Source: Acanthamoeba castellanii str. Neff (lineage: Eukaryota > Discosea > Longamoebia > Acanthamoebidae). Taken from it: DNA of 64,000 bases. A model generated the notes under the pieces. The model did not search any database, had not been told where the DNA came from, and saw only the letters and a list, made by a program, of their open reading frames with translations. Below are positions 44,299-55,640 of the stretch, in pieces. Location: assembly GCF_000313135.1 (NCBI RefSeq), contig NW_004457554.1, positions 832,082-896,081 on the forward strand, read 5' to 3'. Numbering within the stretch: position 1 is the first letter of the stretch; each line of letters begins with the position of its first letter. A program made the translations under genes and the position numbers.

Positions 44299-46064
44299 AT
44301 GCTGGACTTGCTGGTCTACTGGGTGCTCCCCTTCGTGCTTACTCTCGGTGCTGCGCTGATCGCCAATTTCGCGGTTCAATTCGTACTACACGACACCGGA
44401 ACGAAGCACGGAGGGCTAACAACAGAGGAAGGAAAGAGACAACGAGAACAACAACAACGAGGGGGAGGAGAAAGGAAAGCGATCTACGAGATTAAGAAGG
44501 AGAAGAGCGACATGGATACACCATCATCACCTGAAGTGTCGACTACGACCCATCTGGAGAAGCACTATGCTCATGGATTCACCCTCGAGGTGGGCTCGTG
44601 CGCAATCCAAGGTCGGCGCCCCTACATGGAAGATAGAAGAACGATAATCGAGGACCTGCGGGACATGATGTCTCAAGCGGGCAAGGAACATAGCCCGAAC
44701 GGAGCGGGAGAGCGATGCTCCTTCTTCGCCGTCTTTGATGGCCACGGAGGCCAGCTGGCGTCCACCTTCGCCTCGGGCTACCTCCACAAGAACCTTGTAA
44801 AATCTGCCCATTTCCCCCACGATCCCATCCGGGCCCTCGAGGAGGCCTGTGAGATCACCGATCGCGAGTTTGCGGAGAAGTACCAAAGCGCGACCTCGCA
44901 AGATGGCACCACCGCGTGTATGGTCCTCATCATGGGCCAGCGCCTCTACGTCGCCAATGTGGGCGATTCGCGTGCGGTCCTCTGCCGAAAGGGTGCGTTT
45001 GTCCCCCCCCCACGCAATCAGATCTGCGGGCCTGCTAGCAGATTGGATCGATCCGCGCATCACCTCGCAGCTGCCCGCGCTCATCAATGAGGCTCATTTT
45101 CCCATATCGTGGCGTAATTTCAGGCAAGGCCGTGGCCCTCTCCGACGATCACAAACCCGACAAGCCAAGTGAGAAGAAGAGAATCGAGGATTCTGGCGGT
45201 GTAGTTAAAAAGGGCTCTTTTTTCAACATCCCCATGGGTCCATTCAGGCACGCTTTTCCACTCAATCTCCAACTCCTCTCGCTGCAGCAAATTGTCTCAT
45301 ACTCACGTACGATTTATGCAGAGTATACCAGGGCGATGGTATGCGGGGCGGCCTTGCCGTGTCGCGAGCGTTGGGAGACACCTTCTACAAAGACCCTAAG
45401 AGGCCAGGTGCACTTTTCTGCCACTGCAGCACTATTGTGCCGTGCTTTGCTCTGCATCATCTCCTTCCCTGCGCATGGTTAACACGGTTGATTCATCACA
45501 TGACAGCAATGGAGTGGTTGGTGAGCGCAATCCCAGAGATCAAGGAGGAATCTCTCCAACCTGGTGCGGACGAGTTCTTCATCGTGGCGAGCGACGGCTT
45601 CTGGGACGTCTTCTCCAACGAAAACGCGGTTTTGCTTACGCGCGAGCTGTTGCAAAAGAAGGAGCTCAGCCTCGCTGACGTCGCCCAAACGCTTACGGCC
45701 AAGGCCTTCTCAAGGTAACTTGCTGCTGCTCAACCTTCCATACAGTCCGCCGCCCCCTGTGCCAATCCTGACTTTGCCTCACCCCTCTTACAGAGAGTCT
45801 CTGGATAACATCACCGTCGTGATTGTCCGATTCATTTCGGACGGCACGATGGAGACCTCCAACGAAGGGGCGGAACGGGCAGACGACGAGGAGACGGACG
45901 AGATGACGGTGCTCGTAGACGAGGGAGGTGTGGTGCCGAAGGAGGACGACGAAGATCTGTCGCTGGACGTGGACAATGAGGTGATCATCCGAGAGGTGAG
46001 CCCCTCGCCCGAATCTAGCGCCGCCGCCGACTCAACAAGCACAGCGGCGGCTGAGGGATCGTAA
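44299..46064 (+). CDS. Membrane-anchored PP2C protein phosphatase
   Basis: The N-terminus is a membrane anchor (LLVYWVLPFVLTLGAALIAN) then a charged linker. The PP2C motifs follow in order: GRRPYMEDRRTIIE, CSFFAVFDGHGGQLASTFAS, SQDGTTACMVLIMGQRLYVA with NVGDSRAVLCR, then KAVALSDDHKPDKPSEKKRI, MRGGLAVSRALGD, FFIVASDGFWDVFSNENAVL and SLDNITVVIVRFI. The metal-binding Asp residues of DGHGG, SDGFWD and DNI are present, so it should be active on phospho-Ser/Thr. The C-terminal tail is highly acidic with Ser/Ala at the end. About five exons. Anchoring suggests an endomembrane or plasma membrane location; substrate unknown. Confidence 0.88.
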
Positions 46065-46601
46065 CGAGGAGGAAGGAGCTCGACCTTACGTTGATCAACT
46101 CTCGAGTCTGCACTCCACCGCCGAGACGCTAGGGAGCGAGCGGGCAAGCGAGCGGGAGGAGGATCGTGTGTGATAGGGCGACGAGGAAGAAGAGAGGCGT
46201 CACGAACTGTTATGAACAACAACCAGTCGAGGAGGAGACTGCGCGAGACCGACCACGTTCTGCGGAGGTTCGTGTGGCTTGCCAACCACAAAACAACCAA
46301 AAAAGTGATTTCCGTTTCTTTTCTCGGTTTACTTTTCGTACCTATTTTCTTTGCTTGCATTTTTCTTTTTCTTTCTTTTTCCAGAGCTGGCCGTTGTTGC
46401 CTTGCCACCCGGAGCACAAACGAGAGGAGTCGAGGGGACACCTTCGCCACGTACCATCGGCACCTGGTACCTCCATCTCCTTGAATGGGGTTAGTTCTTT
46501 AGTTGCCTGTGCACGAGCACTTTTTTAAGTTAATATTCTACATTATTATAACACGATTAAATGATTTTTACGCTTCGGCCCCGGCCTTCCCCCTAGTGGT
46601 G
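46065..46601. other. Intergenic region, possible 5' exons of the coiled-coil gene
   Basis: An ATG at 46211 starts a basic segment (MNNNQSRRRLRETDHVLRR) followed by CT-rich sequence ending in a CCAG acceptor at about 46384. These could be upstream exons of the next gene, but frame joins cannot be fixed by eye. Confidence 0.35.
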
Positions 46602-49600
46602 ATGGCGAGCGGCGTCGGGGAAAAAGCGCGGTCTGCCTTGCGCCAGAGTGTGCCTGTGGTGGAGGCCCAGCTGGAGCGGTACCTCGCGCGCACGTTCGGC
46701 ATCGACAGGCGCACGACCGACCTCTCGCAGGCCCACGTGCGACGGCTGGCGCGTCTTCTGCGCCACAGCGAGGAGGGTGGCGATCGCCAGCGGCCGCCGA
46801 GCGACGACGAGGACTTTGCGCTTCAGCAGTTCTGGCGACTCGAGTCGCAGCAGCTCCAGCAGCACAAGCGATCGACGACCACAACCAAGCGGCAGGCGCG
46901 TCTGCTCTGCTTCCTGGGCGACATCGTCCAGCGGCAGCGCAGTACCGACGACGACGATGGCGACGACGATGACGGCGTCCGCAGCCTGATCAGAGCCGTG
47001 ATCGGCGGTAGCCGCGCGTGGCAGTACCTCAAGGTGGCGGTGGCCTACGCGCTGGTGGCGGCGTGCGTGATGCGCGCGCTGACGCTGTGGGGCCGCGGCA
47101 AGATGGAGCTCTTCATGCACGACCTGCGCGTCTACTTCCTCGAGCGCCAGGTCCTGGACCTGCCCGGAGTCGGCGCGCGGGCCGTCGACGCGCTCCTCCT
47201 CCTGCTGGCGGCCATCTTCCTCATCCTGCTCCTCCTCGTCTGCTGCTACTTTGTTCGCACCGACAACGAAGATGACGATGACGATGACGACGATGTAGAG
47301 GAAGAGGAAGACGACAACGAGCTGGTTGGGCGTCACTCGATGATCGGAGCCGAGCAGCGGCGCGCATCAGCCACTACGAAGGCGGCGGCGGCGGCGGCGG
47401 TGGAAGAGGAGGACACGAAGCCGCTGGAGGAGCGGCTGATGGAGCGCATGGAGGACATGTTCGAGGCGGAGATGCGCAAGGTCGAGGAGAAGCTCCGGCG
47501 CAAGAAGGAGGCGGCGGCGGCGAAGAGAAAGAAGCGCGAGGAAGAGAAGCGGGAGCGGGAAAGGGAGAGGCAGCTCGCAGCGGAGCACGAGGCCAAGAAA
47601 ACGAAGAAGAAGGAGGAGGAAGACGAAGACGATGCGATGCGGGAGCGCGAGGAGTTGATGAAGAAGGAGGCGGAGGCGGAGGAGCAGGAGCGAGAGCGTA
47701 AGCGCGAAGCGGAGCAACAACGGAAAGGGAACAGGAGGAAATGAGGGAAAAGGAGGAGCAAGAACGAAAGCGACAGCTCGAGGAGGAACAGCGTCGCATC
47801 CAACAGGAGGAGGAAGAGGAAAAAGAGCGAAAGCGACGGATCAAAGCGCATCGTCGGGCAGAGGAAGCGGAGCGGCAGCGGCAGCTCGACGCACAGCTCC
47901 GAGCGGCGGAAGAGGCGGCGGCCGAAGAGGAAAGGAGACGTGCGGAGGAGGAAGAGCTCAGGGCCGCCGATGAAGCCGAGCGGCAGCGGCAGGAGGCGGA
48001 AGCGCGCCGAAAAGCCGAAGAAGAGGAGCGTCAGAGAAAAGAAGACGAGCAGCGAAAGAGAGAAGAAGAAGAGGAGGAGCGCCAGAGAAAAGAAGTCGAG
48101 CAGCGAAAGAGAGAAGAGGAGGAGGAGGAGGAAAAGCGACGGAGGAAGGCCGAGGAGGAAGCAGCAGAGCGAGAGCGACAGATCGTGACACAGCGCGAAG
48201 CGGAGGAGGAAGAGGAGAAGCGAAGGGCCAAGGCTGAGGCGGAGGCCCAGCAACGAGCCGACGAGGAGAAGAAGAAGAAAGAGGAGGAGGAGGAGGAGGA
48301 AAGAGGAGACGGGAAGAGGCGGAGAAGGCCGAGAAGGCCGAGAAGGAGGCGGAAGAGGAGCGGAAGCGGCAGATCGAGGCGATGCAGCGAAGAACCGACG
48401 AGGAAGCGCTAGCGGAAGCGGAGCGGAAGGCGAACGAAGACAGGGAGGCCGAAGAGCGGCGTCGGGCCGATGAGGAGAAGGAGCGGCAGCGGCTGATCGA
48501 AGTGGAGCGCCGGGCCGACGAAGAGGAAGAACGAAAGCGACGAGAGGAGGCGGAAAACAGAGCGCAGGCCGAGGAAGAGAGAGCGGCGGCGGAAGAGGAG
48601 GGGCGACGGCAAAGGGCAAAGGAAGAGGAGGAGCACAAACAGAGCGAAGAGGCGGCGAGACGGGCGGCCGAGGAGGCGGAGGAGCAACGAAGGCTCAAGG
48701 AGGCCGCCGAGCGCGCGACCGAGGAGGAGGAAGAGCGAATGCGAAGAGAAGACGAAGCGAAGCGGGCGGAAGAGGAGGCCGAACGGCAAAGGGCAGAGTC
48801 GGAAGAAGAAGAAGAAGAAGAACGGAGACGGGTTCAACGTGAAGAGGAAGAGAATGAAGAGCGGCTTCGAGCCGAAGAGCGAAGAAAGGCGGAAGAGGAG
48901 GAGCGACTGCGCGCAGAGGAAGAGCGAAGAGCGGAGGAAGAGCGAAGACGCGAGGAGCAGCGACAGGAGGAAGAGGAGCAGCAGCGAAGAGCCGAAGAGG
49001 AGGAAGCGCTCAAGCTCAAGCTGAAGGAGCAGGAGGAAGAGGAGGCCGAACGCGCGAGGGCCGCGGCAGATGAAGAGCGAAGGCGACGCGAGCGAGAGGA
49101 AAGTGAGAGACAGGCGGCGGAGGAAGAGGAGAGACGCAGAGCCGAGGAGGCGCGGCAACGAGCCGACGAGGAGCTGGCAAAGGCGGCGGAAGAGAAGCGG
49201 CTGGCGGCCGAGGAACAAGCACGACAAAGGGCTGAGGAGGAGGAGGAGAAGGAGGAGGAACAGCGGAGGCGAGCGGCCGAAGACGAAGAACGACGACAAC
49301 GCGAGGCCGAAGAGGCCGCAGAGCAGAGGAAAGCGGAAGAGCAGGAGCGCAGAGAGCGGGAGGAGAAAGAGGCGCAGGCGAGAGAAGAGGAAGAGCGACG
49401 ACTGGAGGAAGAGCGAAAGCGACAACAGCAGGACGACGACGACGAGGAGGACGAGATCGAACCGCAAAGCCTCTTCTCCGAAGAGAATGGCACGGAGGGC
49501 GAAGAAGAGGAAGAAGAGGGTGAAGAGGAGGAGGAGGAAGACGACGAAGAAGGCGAAGAGGAAGAGGAACAAAATAGCGAAGACGAAGCCGAAGCGGGAC

Positions 49601-50268
49601 CAAATAGCGAAGAGGGCGAGGAGGAGGAGGAGGAGTTGCTTGAGGTCGACGCGGATGAGTTCGAGGGCGTGCGCATCTACATGGAAGAGGAGATCCAGCA
49701 GATGAGCCCCGAAGACCTCTCCTTCGCCGACATGGAGGAGAACGAAGCCGACAACGACCGCGAGCTCAGCATCGACGGGAGCGAATACGACAGCGACTTC
49801 GACAGCAGCCGGGGCTCGAGCCGCGCGCAGAGCGACGAGGAGGATGACGCGCTCGACTGGGGCGACGCGGACGACGCCGGTCGGGCTGCGCGCGATTGGA
49901 GCGCCCCGCTGTCGGCCTACGGCCTGCCCCGCAGCGGGCTTCGCATGTCGCAGGGTCCCACGATCCTCATCAGCGGCCGTAGCCTCGAAGAAAGCGAAAA
50001 TGTCGACAAAGGCGGCGAACCGGCCTTGAAGGAAAAGAGCGAAGAGGACGAGGAGAAGGAGAGGAGGCGGCAGGAGCGGAGGAGGGCGCGGCGGAAGGCG
50101 AGGGAGAAGGAGAAGCGGCGCCTGGAGCGCTTGAAGAAGGCCGGCCTGCTCTCGCCCCAGTCCTCGAACCGCCTGTCGCGACGTTCTCGCTCCACGTCAA
50201 CACCGCCCCCGCTGGCCACCGCGACACGACGCAGATCGCGATCGTCTTCCTGCAACCAGCCGGTGTGA
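46602..50268 (+). CDS. Giant Glu/Arg/Lys coiled-coil membrane protein, two apparent frameshifts
   Basis: From the ATG at 46602 (MASGVGEKARSALRQSVP) the protein has two membrane segments (LKVAVAYALVAACVMRALTL and LLLLLAAIFLILLLLVCCYF), an acidic run, then a very long coiled coil of E-E-R/K-R-A units. The first frame stops at about 47744, the coil continues one frame back from about 47730 to 48310, and again one frame back to the stop at 50268. Each junction behaves as if one base is missing. Joined, it is about 1,220 residues. The C-terminus has an acidic stretch, EFEGVRIYMEEEIQQMSPED, SYDSDFDSS-type Ser/Asp repeats and a basic tail. No slippery site or intron fits, so assembly error or gene decay are the likely reasons. 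A structural, possibly endomembrane tether role is a guess. Confidence 0.65.
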
Positions 50269-50353
50269 CCTCTCCCCTCCTCCACTTGGTTCGTTTCATA
50301 CGATCGTGCGCTCATCGCCTCATCACTTCACTTCACAAAACCACTACGAGCAG

Positions 50354-51069
50354 ATGGAGCCGCCGCCGACGGTGGAGGCCTTGCTGAACAAGCTCATGGT
50401 GGAGCAAGACGTGGAAATCCCCGTCGAGCGCGTCAAGAACAGGGAAAGTGTCTACAAGATCTGCAATAGGGTACCTCGGCTTCTGCCTCTTTCTTTCTGT
50501 TCTTCTTTCGCGATCTAGGCCTTACCGCCGCGGTGTACACACGCGCTACGCAACCGATATAGGTCATGACCATGAGTGTGGTCAACGGCTTCGTGGTGAT
50601 CCGGGTCGGCGGAGGCTACATGAAGTTCGATGAGTGGTACTTCTACTGATGACTCTACGCCTGGCCCAATTCCTCCTCTCTCTTCTCCTGACTTTGATGA
50701 TGGTGGCGCGTAGGTACGGCATCTACGGCAAGAAGGACAGGCTGAAGGTCAATACAGACGTAATAGGTGCGTACAGTGACGTCCTCTAGCTATTGATGAA
50801 AAAATCAATCCTTACATGTGCAACGCCACCGCCACACGCACACGCCAAACACAGAGCAAAGAGCGACGCACGTTCGAAAATCACGACACGTAAGCCTGGT
50901 CGGCAAGGACAGCCAGATCGTGACCCTGCCGGCGCGGAAGGAGAGGACCAAATCACGCTCGAAGACGAAGACGAAGACGACAAAGAAGGAGACGACAACG
51001 ACCAAGAAGAAGACCAGGCGGAGGAAGAAGCCAACAGCCACTGAAGACGTTGGGCCGAAGCCAGAGTGA
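50354..51069 (+). CDS. Small GAR (GAS2-related) domain protein
   Basis: Four exons join in phase. The GAR domain reads EIPVERVKNRESVYKICNR, then VMTMSVVNGFVVIRVGGGYM and KFDEWYGIYGKKDRLKV; RVGGGYM is the hallmark. GAR domains bind and stabilise microtubules in GAS2, MACF and dystonin. The C-terminal exon reads EQRATHVRKSRHVSLVGKDS followed by a Lys/Thr-rich tail (KTKTKTTKKETTTTKKKTRR), which should add affinity for microtubules. The protein is only about 150 residues and lacks the calponin-homology domain of GAS2. A microtubule-associated role is inferred from the domain. Confidence 0.78.
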
Positions 51070-51088
51070 GTGGGCGCCAAAATGAATT

Positions 51089-51115
51089 AATAAAAATAAA
51101 AATAAAAATAAAATA
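51089..51115 (+). terminator. Poly(A) signals of the GAR gene
   Basis: Five overlapping AATAAA-type motifs lie 20 to 46 bases after the stop codon. Confidence 0.5.
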
Positions 51116-51188
51116 GAAAAGGTGTTGGAGATTGGACAGGAAGAGATTTTACTCAAATCAAAAGGAAGTGATTGAACGGACAGGAGAG

Positions 51189-52328
51189 ATGAGCTCAGAG
51201 ACCACAACGACGGCGCCATCGGATCAGCTGCGATTCGTGGTTACGCCGCGCATCCGCAAGGCCCTGGCACTGGCGACAGCCCAGATGGATAAAAAGGCCG
51301 TTTTATCCGCAACGAAGGAGACAAGGGAGGCCCTACACAAGCTGCACAAGGACAAAAGTGCTAACGAGGTGCCTCTCGGGCTCTTGCGCCAGCTCTCCCG
51401 GGTGCTCCTCCAAATCAAGGCGAGCAGTAATGACGGGTCCGATCAGAAATCGAGGGCTGCCGTGGTCGAGTATGCGCATCTTCACGAACTGCTGCAGGGC
51501 AGCCAACCAGTCGTGGCTCGCCCTCCACCGCCACCCAAGAAGGTGCCACACCGACCATCCTTTCTTCCTTTATTTATTTTATTTATTTTTATTTATTTGT
51601 GCCTGTTGGTGTGCAGACGCCAGAGCAGGAGGCGCTGTTCAACAGATTGCAGATTGAGCTCGACAACAAACGATATGCCAAGCACGTCTTCCTCCTCTTC
51701 ATTTACTTGTCTTCTTGCATCCGCCCCACTGCGTGGTTGTACAGTCTCGTTCTCTTTCGCTCCTGAGCTCATGGGTTTCTCTTACAGCATGGTGAAGAAT
51801 GTTGTGGCGACGAAGGACATGACGCAGGGCAAGCGAAAGAACGAGTTCCGTGAAGCCATGCATCAGGTGAGGCCCTCTCTCGCCTCTCATCTTCACGTGT
51901 TGCTGACCCAAGGGCTGACCTGTAACGTCAATGGCACTCTCGTCCAACTCCACTGCAGGCATCGCTCGGCATTGACATGATTGTGATGATCGTTGTGGGC
52001 TTCATTGCGGGCTACTTCGTCTTCAGCCGCTGGGGCACCGTATGCACTGCTCTTTAGCCAGAGAAGCCCGTGCTCCCCTTAATCAAGCTGACGCTTGTGA
52101 GCGTGTATGCGTGTGATGCAGGTGCCGGGCGTGATCGGAGGAACGTTGCTGGGAGTTGCGATCATGCTGGTGGAGATGGTGTTGATCGTCATCCGAGGCT
52201 CGCGCATCGAAGAACAAGAGGCCGAGAAGGAGAAGACCAAGTTCAAGCCCAAGTCCAAGAAGAAGGCCAAGCTGTCGTCGGCCATCTCCGTCGAGACCAT
52301 CACCGACGACGCCAAGAAGCGAAAATAG
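51189..52328 (+). CDS. VMA12: V-ATPase assembly factor, VMA12/TMEM199 family
   Basis: The N-terminal half is cytosolic and helical (RIRKALALATAQMDKKAVLS, then LHELLQGSQPVVARPPPPPK). The next exons read TPEQEALFNRLQIELDNKRY and MVKNVVATKDM, the conserved region of TMEM199. Two membrane helices follow (GIDMIVMIVVGFIAGYFVFS and GGTLLGVAIMLVEMVLIVIR) and the tail is Lys-rich (KFKPKSKKKAKLS), suitable for ER retrieval. Family members assemble the V0 sector in the ER. The best join after NKRYA uses a GC-AG intron (51682-51787), which restores the frame (NKRYAN-MVKNV). The ATG at 51189 gives the expected length of about 215 residues. Confidence 0.8.
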
Positions 52329-52689
52329 CGAGCTTGGGCTCAACGTGCGGAGTGTGCTGTACAGCCACCTTAAGCGATCGTTTCTTTTTCTAATTCTTGA
52401 TCGTTTCTGATCAGCTTGCACTGCAACCTCCCTCCCCACACGAAAAACGAAGTGAAGAAGGAAGGACCCTGGGCTGATCATCATCATGCACCGCCCGCGC
52501 GTCACCTGCCACTCATGGCGAAGCACTGGAGAATAAGGAGAGAAGAGGCGGAAAATGGCCTTCAGCTGATGGCAGGCGACAGTCCTCTCAGTCTTTACAA
52601 CCGACGGCTGGCCCGGGTCGGTGAGCAACACCCTCTTTCATCAACAACTGCAAGTTTCACATCCACAGCTGGCCAACACTCTTCACACA
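52329..52689. other. Intergenic region
   Basis: Promoter and leader of the following small gene. A stretch reading TGATCATCATCATGCA lies near 52477. No gene is supported. Confidence 0.35.
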
Positions 52690-53059
52690 ATGAGCACTGA
52701 ACTCCGCACCAAGCAGCCCAAGAACATCATCGGCCACGACAACAGCTCAGTGGTCAACTGGATCCACGTGGCCATCATCGCGCCCGGCCTGGTACGCTTC
52801 TGCATCCTCTTATGCGTCTGGTGTTGGGCTTTCGGGACTGACGGCACGACCGGCAGGCGGCACTGGCCTACCGGCCTCAGTACGTCAAGTACATGCCATG
52901 GGTGGGCGGGGCAGTTGCTGTCATACACGGTACGCCTCCTCCCCAGAACTTCTGCGAGGTGAGGCCACACATTCCTCCATCTCATGCTGACGTCGTTGTT
53001 GCGCAGGCTACCTCGCCATGGTCAAGGGCAAGCCGGAGAAGATGAAGAACATCCCCTAA
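52690..53059 (+). CDS. Small two-helix membrane protein, function unknown
   Basis: Three exons join in phase to give 75 residues: MSTELRTKQPKNIIGHDNSS, VVNWIHVAIIAPGL, AALAYRPQYVKYMPWVGGAV and AVIHGYLAMVKGKPEKMKNI-P. Two hydrophobic stretches are separated by the basic loop YRPQYVKY. I do not recognise the family. Size and charge pattern resemble small subunits of ER or mitochondrial membrane complexes, but this is only a likeness. Confidence 0.65.
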
Positions 53060-53097
53060 CTCACCACCAACCCTGCCACACTCGCCTTCAAGACCTT

Positions 53098-53103
53098 AAT
53101 AAA
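53098..53103 (+). terminator. Poly(A) signal of the small membrane gene
   Basis: An AATAAA lies 39 bases after the stop codon. Confidence 0.5.
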
Positions 53104-53222
53104 CCACAACCCGCACAACACTTGCACTCCCTGCACCTGGAACCCTGGGGTGATTGGTTTTGTTTTGGCTGTTCGAGACCGGGCCAACAAAAACAACCTT
53201 CATTTTGTTCGTCGCTCCCCGC

Positions 53223-55640
53223 ATGTCGCATCAGCTCGTTGTTGTCCTTGTATGGGCTGCCGCGCTGGTGCTGTTGAGCACCAACTCGGTCACTGCAGTG
53301 GCCCACACGTACTCGGCTCTGCCCTCTGACTTCCTCGTCACCCACCTGCCCGGCTTGGTTACCCCCCCCCGTCGCTCTTCGCTTTCGCTCTTTTCAAGTC
53401 CCCCCCGAAATGTGGCGCAGGCTCACTGTGGCGCGGCTGTGCAGGATGGGCAACTGCACTCGCGAAACTATGCAGGCTACATCACCGTAGACGAGGCTCG
53501 CGGGCGCAAGCTCTTCTTCTGGTTCTCCGAGAGCCGGAACAATCCGGCAGCCGACCCCGTACGATTCCCGGGACTCGTCCTCCCCGAACCGCGAGCCCTG
53601 CCTCACTCTCTCACTCGTTCATTTTTGCCCACTCTGGCTGGCTGCCGTAGTTGGTGGTGTGGTTCAATGGCGGCCCGGGCTGTTCATCGCTCACCGGCGT
53701 TACGAGGGAGCACGGACCGCTGCATCCCAACGGCAACCCCGAGGGCGGCATGGAGGAGAACGGGTGGAGTCTTAACAGGTCAGACAACACACGTGCACTG
53801 CCATTCACCACTTGTAAGCAACAACCACTGCCTTCTCACCTGACAACTACTGCGTTGGGTGTTGGGTGTTCCGTCTGGCCTCGCGTGTGCAGGGTGGCGA
53901 ACATGCTGTTCATCGAGGCCCCTGCCGGCGTGGGCTTTTCGTACTCGGACACGCCCAGCGACTACAACACCAACGACACCAAGACAGGTTCGTGACAACC
54001 CGGTCCGTCGCTGCGAAAACACGAAATGAACACAACCAACTGGTGCTTTGTGGTTGTGGTGGGTGCTGCACAAAGCTGAGGACAACTACGCATTCCTGCG
54101 CAACTGGTTCAGCGTGTTCTCCCACTACCGCTCCCATGACCTGTGGATCAGTGGCGAGAGTTACGCAGGCGTCTACGTGCCCATGCTCACGCACCAGATT
54201 CTCAACGGGTGCCTCCATCCCCCCACCCTTACAGTTCTCTTGCCCAGGCATTATCCAGGCGCCTGACCACCTTGTTTGTTTAGCTCCGATGCGGTCATGC
54301 GGTCGCAGCTCAAGGGAATCATGCTGGGCAATCCGGTCATCGATTGCCCCGACTACGGCATCAACATCAATCGGCCTCCTCTCCTCGTCGAGCTCTTGTA
54401 CTACTTATCTTACGCCCTCCACTCTCTCCGCAGTGCAATTTGCTGACCAGTGGCTTTTTCTACGATAACTACAGCTACTGGCACGGCATGGTGAGCATCT
54501 CGGACTATCTGACGTGGCGCGCGTTGGAGTGCGACCAGCCCAAGGAGCCCTACCCCGAGAAGTGCGTCAACTTCTACCTGGAGATCAGGAAGGACACTGG
54601 CCACATCTACGGCGACGATCTCTACACCAACTTCTGCACCGGAAACAGGCACCCGATCCCGCACTCCCTCCATGCGTGCCGCTGGCACGTCACACTCACT
54701 CGCGTGTATGTTTGTGGACACACGCGACACACACGACATACACGGCACACGACACACACACACACAACGCGATTGATCAGCTCTCTTGATATCTTCGAAA
54801 CGACTCCTGATTGCCTCACCTTCTCCGATGTGGCAAGTCGCTGGCTCAACGTGCGGGCCTCCCACCCAACCTGTTCAGCCCAATCCTTCCCCAGTCAGCT
54901 GACTGACCACTCGCTGTCGCACTGTCCAGCGCGAAGACGTGCAGAAGGCGATCCACGCTCGCGTGGGCACCAAGTGGGAGAGCTGCACCGGCAAACTGAA
55001 CTACACCGAGCAGAACTTCAACATGCTCGACTATCTTGGCGAGATCTTCGAGAAGAAGCCGCAGCTCAAGATCCTGTACTTCACCGGCGGTACGATGTGT
55101 CGACTTAAATACACGTCGCTCCCCACCCAGTGGTCGCTCACCGACGCTTCTGCGGCGCAACAGACGTGGACATCGCCACGGTCCCGTTTGCGTACACCCA
55201 GTTTTGCCTCAACGCTCTCCACCGCCCCATCGTCAAGAAGTGGAAGTGCGTTTTGTGACCCGCCGGGCCGTCTACGCCGTCGCTTGGTGGCTCACTGACA
55301 TGCTCCTCTCGCTCTATGTCTGTCTGTCTGTGTCTCTCTCTCTCTCTGTTTTGTATGCGAAGGCCGTGGTACGTACCTGGCGTGCAAGCGGTGGCGGGTT
55401 ACTCGGAGGTGTTCGACACGTACACGTTCGTCACCATCAAGGGCGCCGGACATGAGGTACTGACTTCTTCTTCTGCACAACCCCTGTGTTGGTTAGTACT
55501 GAGCTGAGTGCAACCCCCAGGTGCCGATGTTCCAGCCGGCCTTGGCGTACCATGTGCTCTCCAACTTTCTCAAGTCCGGCGCGGTGCCCGACGTCCTGCC
55601 GCCGCGTCGACAGGCCATCAACAACAGGCGCCGCTGGTAA
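53223..55640 (+). CDS. Serine carboxypeptidase, family S10 (copy 1)
   Basis: A signal peptide (LVVVLVWAAALVLLSTNSV) begins the protein. S10 motifs follow: [60 protein letters not shown], then DLWISGESYAGVYVPMLTHQ with the catalytic Ser in GESYAG. Later come [70 protein letters not shown] with the catalytic Asp region and FVTIKGAGHE with the catalytic His. It removes C-terminal residues from peptides in the lysosome or after secretion. About 12 exons; the intron after VELL ends at TACAG before YWHGMV, matching the paralog at 60004. The start is the ATG at 53223. Confidence 0.92.

Noticed and set aside
47700..47743. Possible 43-base intron (GTAAGC to ACAG) explaining the first frameshift
   Set aside because: Its phase does not restore the downstream coiled-coil frame.
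47333..49676. Long antisense frames rich in Leu/Phe/Ser
   Set aside because: They are complements of Glu/Lys/Arg codons in the coiled-coil gene and have no protein-like pattern.
54430..54480. Extra 14-residue segment with GFFYDNYSYW in carboxypeptidase copy 1, missing from copy 2
   Set aside because: Using the acceptor TACAG directly before CTACTGG makes both paralogs agree (VELFYWHG and VELYYWHG), so the segment is intronic.
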